Origin: Lachnospiraceae bacterium
Lineage (GTDB): Bacteria > Bacillota > Clostridia > Lachnospirales > Lachnospiraceae
Reading direction: 5' to 3'
Length of the DNA stretch: 64,000 nucleotides
Assembly (NCBI GenBank): GCA_910574195.1
Contig: CAJTBF010000012.1
Coordinates: 1-64,000, forward strand
Of the stretch, positions 32,749 through 40,477 are shown one piece after another (the first letter of the stretch is position 1; each line of letters begins with the position of its first letter). Both the position numbers and the translations under genes were made by a program. Below the pieces are notes generated by a model. It searched no databases and was not told the origin of the DNA. It saw only the letters and a list, made by a program, of their open reading frames with translations.

Positions 32749-33972
32749 ATGCAACTTTATGAGGAATTACAGGCCAGAGGGCTGATCGCTCAGGTGACGG
32801 ACGAAAAATTGATCGCGGATTTAATCAATCAGGGAAAAGCAACCTTTTATATCGGATTTGATCCGACGGCCGACAGCCTGCATGTAGGACATTTTATGGC
32901 ATTATGTCTGATGAAGCGGTTACAGATGGCAGGAAACAGACCGATTGCCCTGATCGGCGGCGGGACAGGCATGATTGGGGATCCGTCCGGAAGAACGGAT
33001 ATGCGGCAGATGATGACACCGGAGATCATTCAGCATAATTGCGACTGTTTCAAGGAACAGATGAGTAAATTCATTGATTTCTCAGAAGGGAAAGCCATGA
33101 TGGTAAATAATGCGGACTGGCTGATGGATCTGAATTATATTGAAGTACTTCGCGAGGTGGGTGCGCATTTTAGTGTAAACCGGATGCTGGCGGCGGAATG
33201 CTATAAGCAGAGGATGGAAAAGGGCCTAAGTTTTCTGGAGTTCAACTACATGATCATGCAGGCATATGATTTTTATGCATTATATCAAAAATATGGCTGT
33301 AATCTGCAGTTCGGAGGGGACGATCAGTGGAGCAATATGCTGGCGGGAACAGAATTGATCCGTCGGAAGCTGGGCAAAGATGCCAGTGCAATGACGATTA
33401 CGCTGCTTCTGAATTCCGAAGGAAAGAAAATGGGGAAAACCCAGTCCGGCGCCGTGTGGCTGGATCCGAAAAAGACTTCTCCCTATGACTTTTACCAATA
33501 TTGGAGAAATGTGGGAGATGCGGACGTCCTGAAGTGTATTCGGATGTTGACCTTCCTGCCGTTGGAGCAGATTGACGAGATGGATCAGTGGGAAGGCAGT
33601 CAGTTGAATCAAGCGAAGGAAATTCTGGCCTATGAGTTGACCAGTATGGTGCATGGGGAAGAGGAAGCGAAACGCGCCCGGGAGAGCGCCCGCGCACTGT
33701 TCAGCCAGGGAAACGCGGCGGATATGCCCACGGCAGAACTGACAGAGGAAGATTTTACAGACGGAGCCATTGATATCTTAACGATGCTTTTGAAGAGTGG
33801 ACTGGTTCCTTCCAAGGCGGAGGCAAGACGTGCCGTACAGCAGGGCGGCGTGACAGTAGACGGAGAGAAGGTAACGGAAATTCAGACTGCGTATCAGAAA
33901 GAGCAGATTTCCGGGGAAGGTCTGGTTGTAAAGAAAGGAAAGAAAAATTTCCGAAAAATAATCATAAAGTAG
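32749..33972 (+). CDS. tyrS: tyrosyl-tRNA synthetase
   Basis: 407 residues. The class I HIGH motif is HVGH in [17 protein letters not shown] and the KMSKS motif is KMGKT. The Tyr-binding residues lie in [19 protein letters not shown] and [12 protein letters not shown]-terminal S4 domain ([18 protein letters not shown]) binds tRNA. It charges tRNA-Tyr in the cytoplasm. AGGAAAG lies just before the ATG. Confidence 0.95.
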   Translation: MQLYEELQARGLIAQVTDEKLIADLINQGKATFYIGFDPTADSLHVGHFMALCLMKRLQMAGNRPIALIGGGTGMIGDPSGRTDMRQMMTPEIIQHNCDCFKEQMSKFIDFSEGKAMMVNNADWLMDLNYIEVLREVGAHFSVNRMLAAECYKQRMEKGLSFLEFNYMIMQAYDFYALYQKYGCNLQFGGDDQWSNMLAGTELIRRKLGKDASAMTITLLLNSEGKKMGKTQSGAVWLDPKKTSPYDFYQYWRNVGDADVLKCIRMLTFLPLEQIDEMDQWEGSQLNQAKEILAYELTSMVHGEEEAKRARESARALFSQGNAADMPTAELTEEDFTDGAIDILTMLLKSGLVPSKAEARRAVQQGGVTVDGEKVTEIQTAYQKEQISGEGLVVKKGKKNFRKIIIK

Positions 33973-34031
33973 AGAATGTTTCTTGAAAAATTCTTCACAA
34001 CGGGGATCCCCGGGGCGACGGTATTTATGCT

Positions 34032-34193
34032 AGAGTGTGTTTGAAAATTCATTCCTACAATCTGCCGTCCCACTTCACACCAGATTTTACGCTGAATTTG
34101 GTCAATGTAGCCCACTACATCTCCCAAATCCAGCGTAAAATCTGATGCAAATTGGGACAACATCTTGAAGAAAGCAATTTTCAAATACACTCT
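34032..34193 (+). mobile_element. 162-bp hairpin MITE-like element, copy B
   Basis: Starts AGAGTGTGTTTGAAAATT and ends AATTTTCAAATACACTCT, with the same internal palindrome as copy A at 20321-20482. It has the same length and only scattered base changes. It sits between tyrS and the flavin reductase gene. Confidence 0.75.
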
Positions 34194-34250
34194 AAAACAT
34201 CTCATGAAAAAGGCCCCGGATCATACGGGTAATAGGAAAGGGTGAAAAAA

Positions 34251-34769
34251 ATGGCGTGGAAAGAAATGGCAATCGAAGAGGTGCGTTTGAATCCTTTTGA
34301 TAAGATCGGAAAGGAATGGATGCTGATTACGGCGGGAGATCAGGAAGCACATAACACGATGACGGCAAGCTGGGGAGGACTCGGCTTTTTGTGGGGAAAG
34401 AATGTGGCGACGGTGTATATCCGTCCACAAAGATATACCAAGTCGTTTGTGGATACGAAGGAACGGTTTACTTTGTCCTTTTATTCGGAACAGTATCGCA
34501 GCGCTCTGAATATCTGTGGGAGTAAATCCGGACGTGATTGTGCAAAAGAGACGGAAGCAGGGCTGACGCCGTTTTCCGTGGATGGTACGACGGCGTTTGA
34601 GGAGGCAGATTTGATTCTGGTTTGCAGAAAGTTGTATCATCAGGCGATGCTGCCGGAATGTTTTGATGTGGACGGGGAAGATGAAAAATGGTACGCGAAT
34701 AAGGATTACCATGTGATGTATATTGCGGAGATAGAAAAAGTTTATGTGCGGGAATCCGCTGTTCGTTGA
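34251..34769 (+). CDS. flavin reductase-like protein
   Basis: 172 residues from the ATG at 34251 (GGAAAGG upstream). The flavin-reductase fold is shown by MTASWGGLGFLWGKNVATVY and IRPQRYTKSFVDTKERFTLSFY, the FMN-contact strands. Members reduce free flavin or act as small FMN proteins; the partner is unknown. The gene lies directly upstream of the retron with no obvious link. Confidence 0.8.
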   Translation: MAWKEMAIEEVRLNPFDKIGKEWMLITAGDQEAHNTMTASWGGLGFLWGKNVATVYIRPQRYTKSFVDTKERFTLSFYSEQYRSALNICGSKSGRDCAKETEAGLTPFSVDGTTAFEEADLILVCRKLYHQAMLPECFDVDGEDEKWYANKDYHVMYIAEIEKVYVRESAVR

Positions 34770-34796
34770 TACAAATAAACAGGAGTTTGAACGTCT

Positions 34797-34842
34797 GACC
34801 GCCAGTCCCTTGCCAAAAGCAACTTTAAATGGACTGGCGGTT
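34797..34842 (+). terminator. hairpin after the flavin reductase gene
   Basis: ACCGCCAGTCC pairs with GGACTGGCGGT, a perfect stem followed by TGTT only. It probably ends the flavin reductase transcript and separates it from the retron. Confidence 0.5.
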
Positions 34843-34916
34843 GTTACCGGGCACGCCCGCAGGGGCGAACAATAATATAGAACATTGGATAAGTGGATGC
34901 AGACGACACATTTGTA

Positions 34917-34944
34917 TTGACAGAAGGCACAGGGATAATAGTAT
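34917..34944 (+). promoter_or_regulatory. promoter-like boxes at the start of the retron
   Basis: TTGACA (34917-34922), 16 bases and TAGTAT (34939-34944). The boxes overlap the a1 arm (34928-34940), so transcription from them would start after a1. They may be fortuitous, or the RNA may begin further upstream. Confidence 0.3.
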
Positions 34945-35123
34945 ATTCGATCTCCGGTAAGAGCCGGAAGAGCGGCCGGGCGGCGAGTCGCCGTCTGGAA
35001 ATGGAAAACCGAAGGAAGAGACTTCCAGATGCTTCGAGGTACTTCTGCACACTTCCGTGTGCGCAGGCAAAGCCTGTGTACCTCTGCGTATCTTTCAGAA
35101 TCCCCTTTTGTATTGTCCCTGTG
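34928..35123 (+). ncRNA. retron msr-msd RNA (predicted)
   Basis: The RNA template and primer of the reverse transcriptase that follows. Arm a1 CACAGGGATAATA (34928-34940) pairs with a2 TATTGTCCCTGTG (35111-35123), 13 pairs with one G-U. G34941 follows a1 directly and is the candidate branching guanosine. The msr region has stems TCCGG/CCGGA (34953-34968), a ten-pair stem at 34976-34985 with 34989-34998, and GGAAG/CTTCC near 35013-35026. The msd is a hairpin of arms 35027-35042 and 35078-35093, with two inner stems, CACAC/GTGTG and CAGGC/GCCTG. The layout fits known retrons; the fold was done by eye. Confidence 0.65.
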
Positions 35124-35199
35124 TACCCTGCAGGAAATAGAAACCGAAGAATTGCTTCGGAAGGAAAGCCGGGGCCTTGTCGAGGAAAGGAAGTATGGC

Positions 35200-36201
35200 A
35201 TGATGTCAGGAACTGATTTGTGGAAATATTGTACTGCCGGGCAGGTCAGGGAGACGCTTCGCGGTCTGGATCTGCTCGCAGGAACTTCGGTGAAAGAAGA
35301 ATCCTATTTTTCCTGTCTTTATGCACTTGGTAATCATACAGAGTGTCACTATCATCCGGTAGAACTCCGGAAAAAGGGCGGGGGTATACGCAAACTTCAG
35401 GTGCCGGACTTTTTATTATGCCAGGTACAGAAGAATATCCTGCATCATGTATTGGAGGAGTTTCCGGTTTCTGTATTTGCCAGAGCGTACAGGCCAAAGA
35501 CGTCTGTTGTAGAAAATGCTAATCCCCATGTGGGTGCGGAACAGATTCTCAAATTGGATCTCAAAGATTTTTTTGGAAATATTTCTTTTTTATTGATCTA
35601 TCAGTTCGCGTTTCCGGCTGTGTATTACCCACCTGCTATTCGAAGACTGTTGTCCGGCCTGTGCTGCTATCGGGATGCACTTCCCCAGGGAGCGCCCACA
35701 TCTCCGGCGATTTCCAATCTGGTGATGAAACCTTTCGATGAGTATATTGGAGCATGGTGTCAGGAACGGGGGATTACCTATACAAGATATTGTGACGATC
35801 TGACGTTTTCCGGAAATTTTAACTGGCGGGAAGTAAAAAGAAAAGTGGAAGGTTTTCTGAGATCGTATGGATTTGAATTGAACGAAAAGAAAACAAAAAT
35901 ACAGACCAATGGTACAAGGCAGACGGTGACAGGGATTGTAGTCAATGAAAAACCACAGGTCGGCCGCGCCTATCGCAGACAGCTTCGTATGGAAATCTAC
36001 TATTGTGAAAAATACGGAGTAAGCGCACATTTACAAAGATGCAGACGGAGTAAGCCGGGAAAGCAGGAGAAGGGGGAAGAAGTTCGATATCTGCAAAGCC
36101 TCCTGGGAAAGGTCCACTATATTTTACAGGTGAATCCGCAGGATCAGGAGTTTCAGAAAAGCCGGGAGACATTGTGCCGGTTATATAAAGAATATACCTG
36201 A
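35200..36201 (+). CDS. retron reverse transcriptase
   Basis: 333 residues from the ATG at 35200 (AGGAAAGGAAG upstream). Retron-specific marks are NANPH at 106-110 (the NAxxH motif) and VTG at 243-245. The catalytic core has LDLKDFF at 119-125, LPQGAPTSP at 161-169 and YCDDLTFSG at 197-205, where Cys replaces the common Ala. There is no maturase or endonuclease domain, so it is not a group II intron. It should copy the msd part of the upstream RNA into msDNA linked to the RNA by a 2'-5' bond. Retrons act as anti-phage systems with an effector; none is obvious here. Confidence 0.88.
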   Translation: MMSGTDLWKYCTAGQVRETLRGLDLLAGTSVKEESYFSCLYALGNHTECHYHPVELRKKGGGIRKLQVPDFLLCQVQKNILHHVLEEFPVSVFARAYRPKTSVVENANPHVGAEQILKLDLKDFFGNISFLLIYQFAFPAVYYPPAIRRLLSGLCCYRDALPQGAPTSPAISNLVMKPFDEYIGAWCQERGITYTRYCDDLTFSGNFNWREVKRKVEGFLRSYGFELNEKKTKIQTNGTRQTVTGIVVNEKPQVGRAYRRQLRMEIYYCEKYGVSAHLQRCRRSKPGKQEKGEEVRYLQSLLGKVHYILQVNPQDQEFQKSRETLCRLYKEYT

Positions 36202-36330
36202 TTGGACATGAAGTGAGTTCTATTTACCAACCGGCTGTGAAATGAAACAGGAAAAGGAATGGAAACCGGAAAACGAGCGAAAACACAAGAATGAGCAGCA
36301 TAGGAATCCAGGAGGGGGATCATAGAAGAG

Positions 36331-36555
36331 ATGAATGCAAAAAGATTATTTCAGATGCAGATGGCGTGGAAAAAGCTGAATGAGAATCACCCCAGAGTGC
36401 TTCCTTTTTTGAAAGCGGTGGAAGCTGCGGGGATCCAGGAAGGGACCATCATTGAGGCTGTGGTGCGGACACCGGATGGACGGACCTTTGAGAGTAATGT
36501 GCGGGTGCAGCAATCGGACATTGACATTCTGAAAAGTCTGAAAGAGAATAAATAA
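36331..36555 (+). CDS. small conserved protein of unknown function
   Basis: 74 residues: a helical N-terminal half (AKRLFQMQMAWKKLNENHPR, FLKAVEAAG) and a short strand region (IIEAVVRTPDGRTFESNVRV). There is no membrane helix. I do not recognise a named family. It starts 130 bases after the retron reverse transcriptase and 26 bases before the HD-domain gene. Co-transcription with the HD gene is more likely than with the retron. Confidence 0.6.
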   Translation: MNAKRLFQMQMAWKKLNENHPRVLPFLKAVEAAGIQEGTIIEAVVRTPDGRTFESNVRVQQSDIDILKSLKENK

Positions 36556-36584
36556 AAAACGAAGCCACATAGAGGAGGAAAGTG

Positions 36585-37169
36585 ATGAACACAGGAATGA
36601 CAAGAGAAGAAGCAATTACGTTATTAAAAAAATATAATCAGGAGCCTTTCCATCTGCAGCATGCGCTGACAGTAGAAGGAACCATGCGCTGGTACGCGCA
36701 GGAACTGGGATATGGAGAAGATGCCGACTTTTGGGCTTGCGCAGGTTTGCTCCATGATATTGATTTTGAAAAATATCCGGAAGAACACTGCCAGAAAGCT
36801 CCGGAACTTCTGGCGGAGGCGCATGCAAGTGAAGAATTGATTCATGCGGTATGCAGTCATGGATATGGTTTGTGCAGTCAGGTACAACCGGTACATACCA
36901 TGGAGAAAGTCCTGTTTGCGGCGGATGAATTGACCGGACTGATCGGGGCGGCGGCCAGAATGCGCCCGTCGAAAAGCTGCAGTGATATGGAAGTATCCAG
37001 TTTGAAAAAGAAGTTTAAAGATAAGCGTTTTGCGGCGGGATGTTCCCGTGATGTGATTCGGCAGGGAGCGGAATTACTGGGCTGGGAGTTGAATGAATTG
37101 TTTGAAAAGACGATTCTTGCTATGCGCGCCTGTGAGGAAAGCGTTATAGCGGAACTGGAATGTATTTGA
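36585..37169 (+). CDS. HD-domain phosphohydrolase-like protein
   Basis: 194 residues from the ATG at 36585 (GGAGG six bases upstream). The HD metal site is seen in LQHALTVEGTMRW (first His), LLHDIDFEKYPEEHC (HD pair) and VCSHGYG. A later Asp in LFAADELTGLIGAA completes the set. Members cleave phosphoesters of nucleotides; the substrate is unknown. This is the usual stand-alone HD protein of Clostridia, so a retron-effector role is possible but not suggested by the family. Confidence 0.8.
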   Translation: MNTGMTREEAITLLKKYNQEPFHLQHALTVEGTMRWYAQELGYGEDADFWACAGLLHDIDFEKYPEEHCQKAPELLAEAHASEELIHAVCSHGYGLCSQVQPVHTMEKVLFAADELTGLIGAAARMRPSKSCSDMEVSSLKKKFKDKRFAAGCSRDVIRQGAELLGWELNELFEKTILAMRACEESVIAELECI

Positions 37170-37289
37170 GAATGTTTTCCGGTTGAGATGGAATACGGGT
37201 ACAATGTTTCATCAGACAAACATTTCGGCGGGGGGTGTGAAACGTAAGACCGGAAAAGAGTTCGGAAGCATAAGATGGGAAAGGAAAAG

Positions 37290-38699
37290 ATGGGATTCAT
37301 AAAGAAAATTTTTGCGCCGGTAGATATGACAGTGGGAAAACCATGGGAAGATATTGCCGTGTTCACGGTGCCGATGTTGATTGGTAATATCGCGCAGCAA
37401 TTATATAATACGGTGGACAGTGTCGTAGTCGGTAATTATGTGGGAGACAATGCGCTGGCGGCAGTGGGCAGCGCAGGGCCAATTTTAAATCTGTTGATTG
37501 TGTTGTTTATCGGAATCAGTATGGGGGCCAGTATTATGGTTTCCCAGTATTTTGGTGCAAAAAACAGAAAAGACTTGTCCAGCACAATCGGAAATTGCAT
37601 TATGCTGACAGCCGTATCTTCTGTGGTGGTTATGATCGGTGCAACGCTGGCGGCAAGACCGCTGCTTGTCCTGCTGGGAACACCGGCCAGTATTTTGGAC
37701 TGGTGTACTTCTTATCTTCGGATTTTGTTTCTCGGTGTGGCAGGGCTGGCATATTATAATATTCTAAGCGGTGTGCTGCGGGGCCTGGGGGACTCTATTT
37801 CTGCACTTTGGTACCTGATTGTGGCAAGTATATTGAATATCGTGCTGGATCTGGTATTTGTAATCTACTTTAAAATGGGAGTAGATGGAGTGGCGTTGGC
37901 AACCGTGATTGCGCAGGGAATCTCTGCGCTGCTCTGTGTAAAACGTCTGCGGCAGATGACGGATTTGTTTGATCTGAAACGGGAATATCTGAAAATGACC
38001 AAACGGCATTCCATGAATATCATCCGTTTGGGCGTGCCTTCCGGTGTGACGCAGGCAATCCTTTCTATGGCGATGCTGGTAGTACAGTCTCTTACGAATA
38101 GCTTTGGAGAACAGTTCATCGCGGCAAATGTAATTGTAATGCGTGTGGATGGGTTTGCTATGCTGCCCAATTTTTCTTTCGGGACTGCAATGACCACCTA
38201 TGCCGGGCAGAATGTAGGGGCCGGGGCTTATGACCGGGTATCGAAAGGTGCAAAACAGGGAACGATCATGGCGACAGGTGTTTCGGCAGTTATCACAGGT
38301 TTGATTCTATTATTTGGAAAGTATTTGATGGCAATTTTCACCAATACGGAAGAGTTGGTGGTACTAAGTATGAATATGATGCGTATTCTTGCAGTGGGAT
38401 ATATTGCAATGGCGGTAACCCAGACATTATCTGGTGTAATGCGGGGAGCAGGGGATACGCTGACACCGATGTGGATTTCCCTTGTTACTACGATTCTTAT
38501 CCGCGTGCCTCTGGCATATGGTCTGGCGTATCTGACAAAGAGCGCACAGTATCCGCAGGGGAGAAGAGAATGTATCTTTATTTCATTGTTGATTTCCTGG
38601 GTATTTGGGGCACTTGTGACCATGCTGTTCTATGGGCGGGGAAAATGGAGACGGAAAGCGCTGCTTTCTTCATCTGATATAAAGGAACAGGAAAAATAA
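37290..38699 (+). CDS. MATE-family efflux transporter
   Basis: 469 residues with 12 membrane helices. Both MATE repeats are seen: the N-terminal VPMLIGNIAQQLYNTVDSVV and GDNALAAVGSAGPILNLLIV, and the second half with FGTAMTTYAGQNVGAGAYDR. The ATG at 37290 is preceded by AAAGGA; an ATG at 37275 has a weaker site. It is probably a cation-coupled exporter of drugs or metabolites in the membrane. It is transcribed alone. Confidence 0.88.
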   Translation: MGFIKKIFAPVDMTVGKPWEDIAVFTVPMLIGNIAQQLYNTVDSVVVGNYVGDNALAAVGSAGPILNLLIVLFIGISMGASIMVSQYFGAKNRKDLSSTIGNCIMLTAVSSVVVMIGATLAARPLLVLLGTPASILDWCTSYLRILFLGVAGLAYYNILSGVLRGLGDSISALWYLIVASILNIVLDLVFVIYFKMGVDGVALATVIAQGISALLCVKRLRQMTDLFDLKREYLKMTKRHSMNIIRLGVPSGVTQAILSMAMLVVQSLTNSFGEQFIAANVIVMRVDGFAMLPNFSFGTAMTTYAGQNVGAGAYDRVSKGAKQGTIMATGVSAVITGLILLFGKYLMAIFTNTEELVVLSMNMMRILAVGYIAMAVTQTLSGVMRGAGDTLTPMWISLVTTILIRVPLAYGLAYLTKSAQYPQGRRECIFISLLISWVFGALVTMLFYGRGKWRRKALLSSSDIKEQEK

Positions 38700-38816
38700 A
38701 AACAGATGTATCCTTGCAATTCGAAAACGCCTGCTATATACTAGAAGAGGAGCAAAAAGGAGAAGACGGTGCTTAGGGCATGACGGAAAGTAACTTTTGC
38801 AGATGACAGAATAGAG

Positions 38817-38881
38817 AGAACGCCCGCGGCGACTTCTTTGCACTTGTCAAAAGAGAGAAGAAGAACCCCGCGGGCGTTCTG
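38817..38881 (+). other. long perfect hairpin in the gap before the nucleotidyltransferase gene
   Basis: AGAACGCCCGCGG pairs with CCGCGGGCGTTCT, 13 perfect pairs, and the arms continue inward as CTTCTT/AGAAG. It is followed by six A, not U, so it is not a standard forward terminator. It shares CTTTGCACTTG with the repeat at 41870. Confidence 0.5.
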
Positions 38882-38900
38882 AAAAAATGCGGGGGTAAGG

Positions 38901-39653
38901 ATGATGGATGCGATCATTCGGGCAAAATTAAGTGAGATAGAACAAAGTGAGCACGTGAAGATTATACTTGCTGTGGAAGCGGGAAGCAGAGCGTGGGGAT
39001 TTTCCTCCCCGGACAGTGATTATGATGTACGTTTTATTTATATCAAAGAAAAAAAGGAATATTTGCGGCTGGAAGAAATCCGGGATTCTATTGACTGGCA
39101 GCAGGATGAGCACCTGGATATGGAGGGCTGGGATCTTCGCAAAGTTTTGCGGATGATTTACCGGTCTACGCCGGAGATCTATGAGTGGTTTTTTTCCGGG
39201 ATTGTGTATCGGGAGACGCCGGAAGCGCAGGAGCTGCGAAAGCTGCTGCCGGAATATTTTTCGATCACGAAATGTGCGCAGAATTACCTGCACATTGCGT
39301 CCATGGTGTTTCGGACGTATTTTCGGGATGATGAGGTATGGCAGGTAAAGTATTTTTATTTGCTTCGTCCTATGCTTCAGATTCAGTGGATGCTGGAGGA
39401 AAAAAATGTTCCGCCGGTGCAGATGGAGGAACTGGTCAGAGAAAAGATGCCGGATGAATGGAAAGGATTCATCCTGGAGATTCTGGAAAAAAAGAAGAAG
39501 AGTTCAGAGTTAGGAAAGGCGTCAAGGAATAAGCGGCTGAATCAGGATATCGCGGAAACATTACGGGAGATGGAGAGGCAGATTCTTTCCATGAAGAAAG
39601 AAGAGAAAAAATCCTGGGATCTGTTGGATCAGTATTTTTACAGTGTACTGTAA
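38901..39653 (+). CDS. nucleotidyltransferase, YcgL/COG3541-like
   Basis: 250 residues. The polymerase-beta type active site is GSRAWGFSSPDSDYDVRFIY, with the GSRA motif and paired Asp (SDYDV). The helical C-terminal half ends in a lysine-rich segment. Relatives include YcgL of Bacillus and stand-alone nucleotidyltransferases of unknown target. No HEPN partner gene lies beside it, so it does not look like a MNT/HEPN toxin pair. Confidence 0.75.
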   Translation: MMDAIIRAKLSEIEQSEHVKIILAVEAGSRAWGFSSPDSDYDVRFIYIKEKKEYLRLEEIRDSIDWQQDEHLDMEGWDLRKVLRMIYRSTPEIYEWFFSGIVYRETPEAQELRKLLPEYFSITKCAQNYLHIASMVFRTYFRDDEVWQVKYFYLLRPMLQIQWMLEEKNVPPVQMEELVREKMPDEWKGFILEILEKKKKSSELGKASRNKRLNQDIAETLREMERQILSMKKEEKKSWDLLDQYFYSVL

Positions 39654-39706
39654 AAGGGATCGATCTCTTTCAAAGAATAAATACAAAGGAACAGGAAAAA
39701 ATACAA

Positions 39707-40342
39707 ATGACGAAAAAGAAATTAGCGGCAGAAGTGATTGCACGTTTGCGGGAAGAATATCCCGATGCGGATTGTACGTTGGATTACGACCAGGCATGGA
39801 AGCTGCTGGTCAGTGTCAGACTGGCAGCGCAGTGTACCGATGCGCGGGTGAATGTCGTAGTAGAGGAATTGTACGGAAAATTTCCGGATGTGGATGCACT
39901 GGCAGAGGCAGACGTGGAAAAAATTGAGCAGATTGTCCGTCCCTGCGGACTAGGAAAGAGTAAAGCGCGGGATATCAGCGCCTGTATGAAGATGCTAAGG
40001 GATCAGTATGGCGGAAAGGTTCCGGAGGACTTTGATGCGTTGCTGAAATTGCCGGGAGTAGGACGCAAAAGCGCCAATTTGATTATGGGTGATGTATTTG
40101 GAAAACCGGCGATTGTAACAGATACGCATTGTATTCGGCTTTCCAATCGAATCGGACTGGTGGAAGGACTCAAGGAACCAAAAAAGGTAGAGATGGCATT
40201 GTGGGAAATCATTCCGCCCGAGGAAGGAAGCAGTTTTTGCCATCGGCTGGTATATCACGGGAGAGAGATATGCACGGCACGGACGAAGCCGTTTTGTGAA
40301 AAGTGCTGTCTGAAAGATATCTGTGCGAAGAACGGGGTGTAA
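39707..40342 (+). CDS. nth: endonuclease III
   Basis: 211 residues. The helix-hairpin-helix is LLKLPGVGRKSANLIMGD with the catalytic Lys in GRKSA; the catalytic Asp is in VTDTHCIRLSNRIG. The C-terminal iron-sulphur loop is CTARTKPFCEKCCLKDIC, spaced C-x7-C-x2-C-x5-C, one residue longer in the first gap than the E. coli pattern. It removes oxidised pyrimidines from DNA and nicks the abasic site. Confidence 0.93.
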   Translation: MTKKKLAAEVIARLREEYPDADCTLDYDQAWKLLVSVRLAAQCTDARVNVVVEELYGKFPDVDALAEADVEKIEQIVRPCGLGKSKARDISACMKMLRDQYGGKVPEDFDALLKLPGVGRKSANLIMGDVFGKPAIVTDTHCIRLSNRIGLVEGLKEPKKVEMALWEIIPPEEGSSFCHRLVYHGREICTARTKPFCEKCCLKDICAKNGV

Positions 40343-40380
40343 GAAGGAATTCTTACACCTTTTACATGCCATATCTTATG

Positions 40381-40428
40381 GAATGTTCATAGTTCAATAA
40401 GCACAGTATGCGGAAAAGCCGGCGGCAG
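40381..40428 (+). repeat. AGTTCAATAAGC repeat, copy 2
   Basis: ATAGTTCAATAAGCACAGTA and TGCGGAAAAGC match copy 1 at 32621. It lies before the M18 aminopeptidase gene. Confidence 0.55.
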
Positions 40429-40477
40429 GGGGCATATGTTGTCGCTCTCCGGCTGCCCCGGAAGAAAAGGAGTATTT

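Noticed and set aside
34917-34944. TTGACA-16-TAGTAT as the definite retron promoter
   Set aside because: It would start transcription after the a1 arm, which the retron RNA needs. It is kept only as a low-confidence feature.
35029-35199. N-terminal extension of the reverse transcriptase from an upstream in-frame ATG
   Set aside because: These codons coincide with the structured RNA, do not resemble retron enzymes, and a proper ribosome site precedes the ATG at 35200.
35200-36201. Diversity-generating retroelement or group II intron
   Set aside because: The enzyme has NAxxH, QGAPTSP and VTG retron marks, no maturase or endonuclease domain, and no template/variable repeat pair or intron domain V was seen nearby.
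38901-39653. MNT/HEPN toxin-antitoxin pair
   Set aside because: The nucleotidyltransferase is of the longer YcgL-like kind and no HEPN gene lies next to it.
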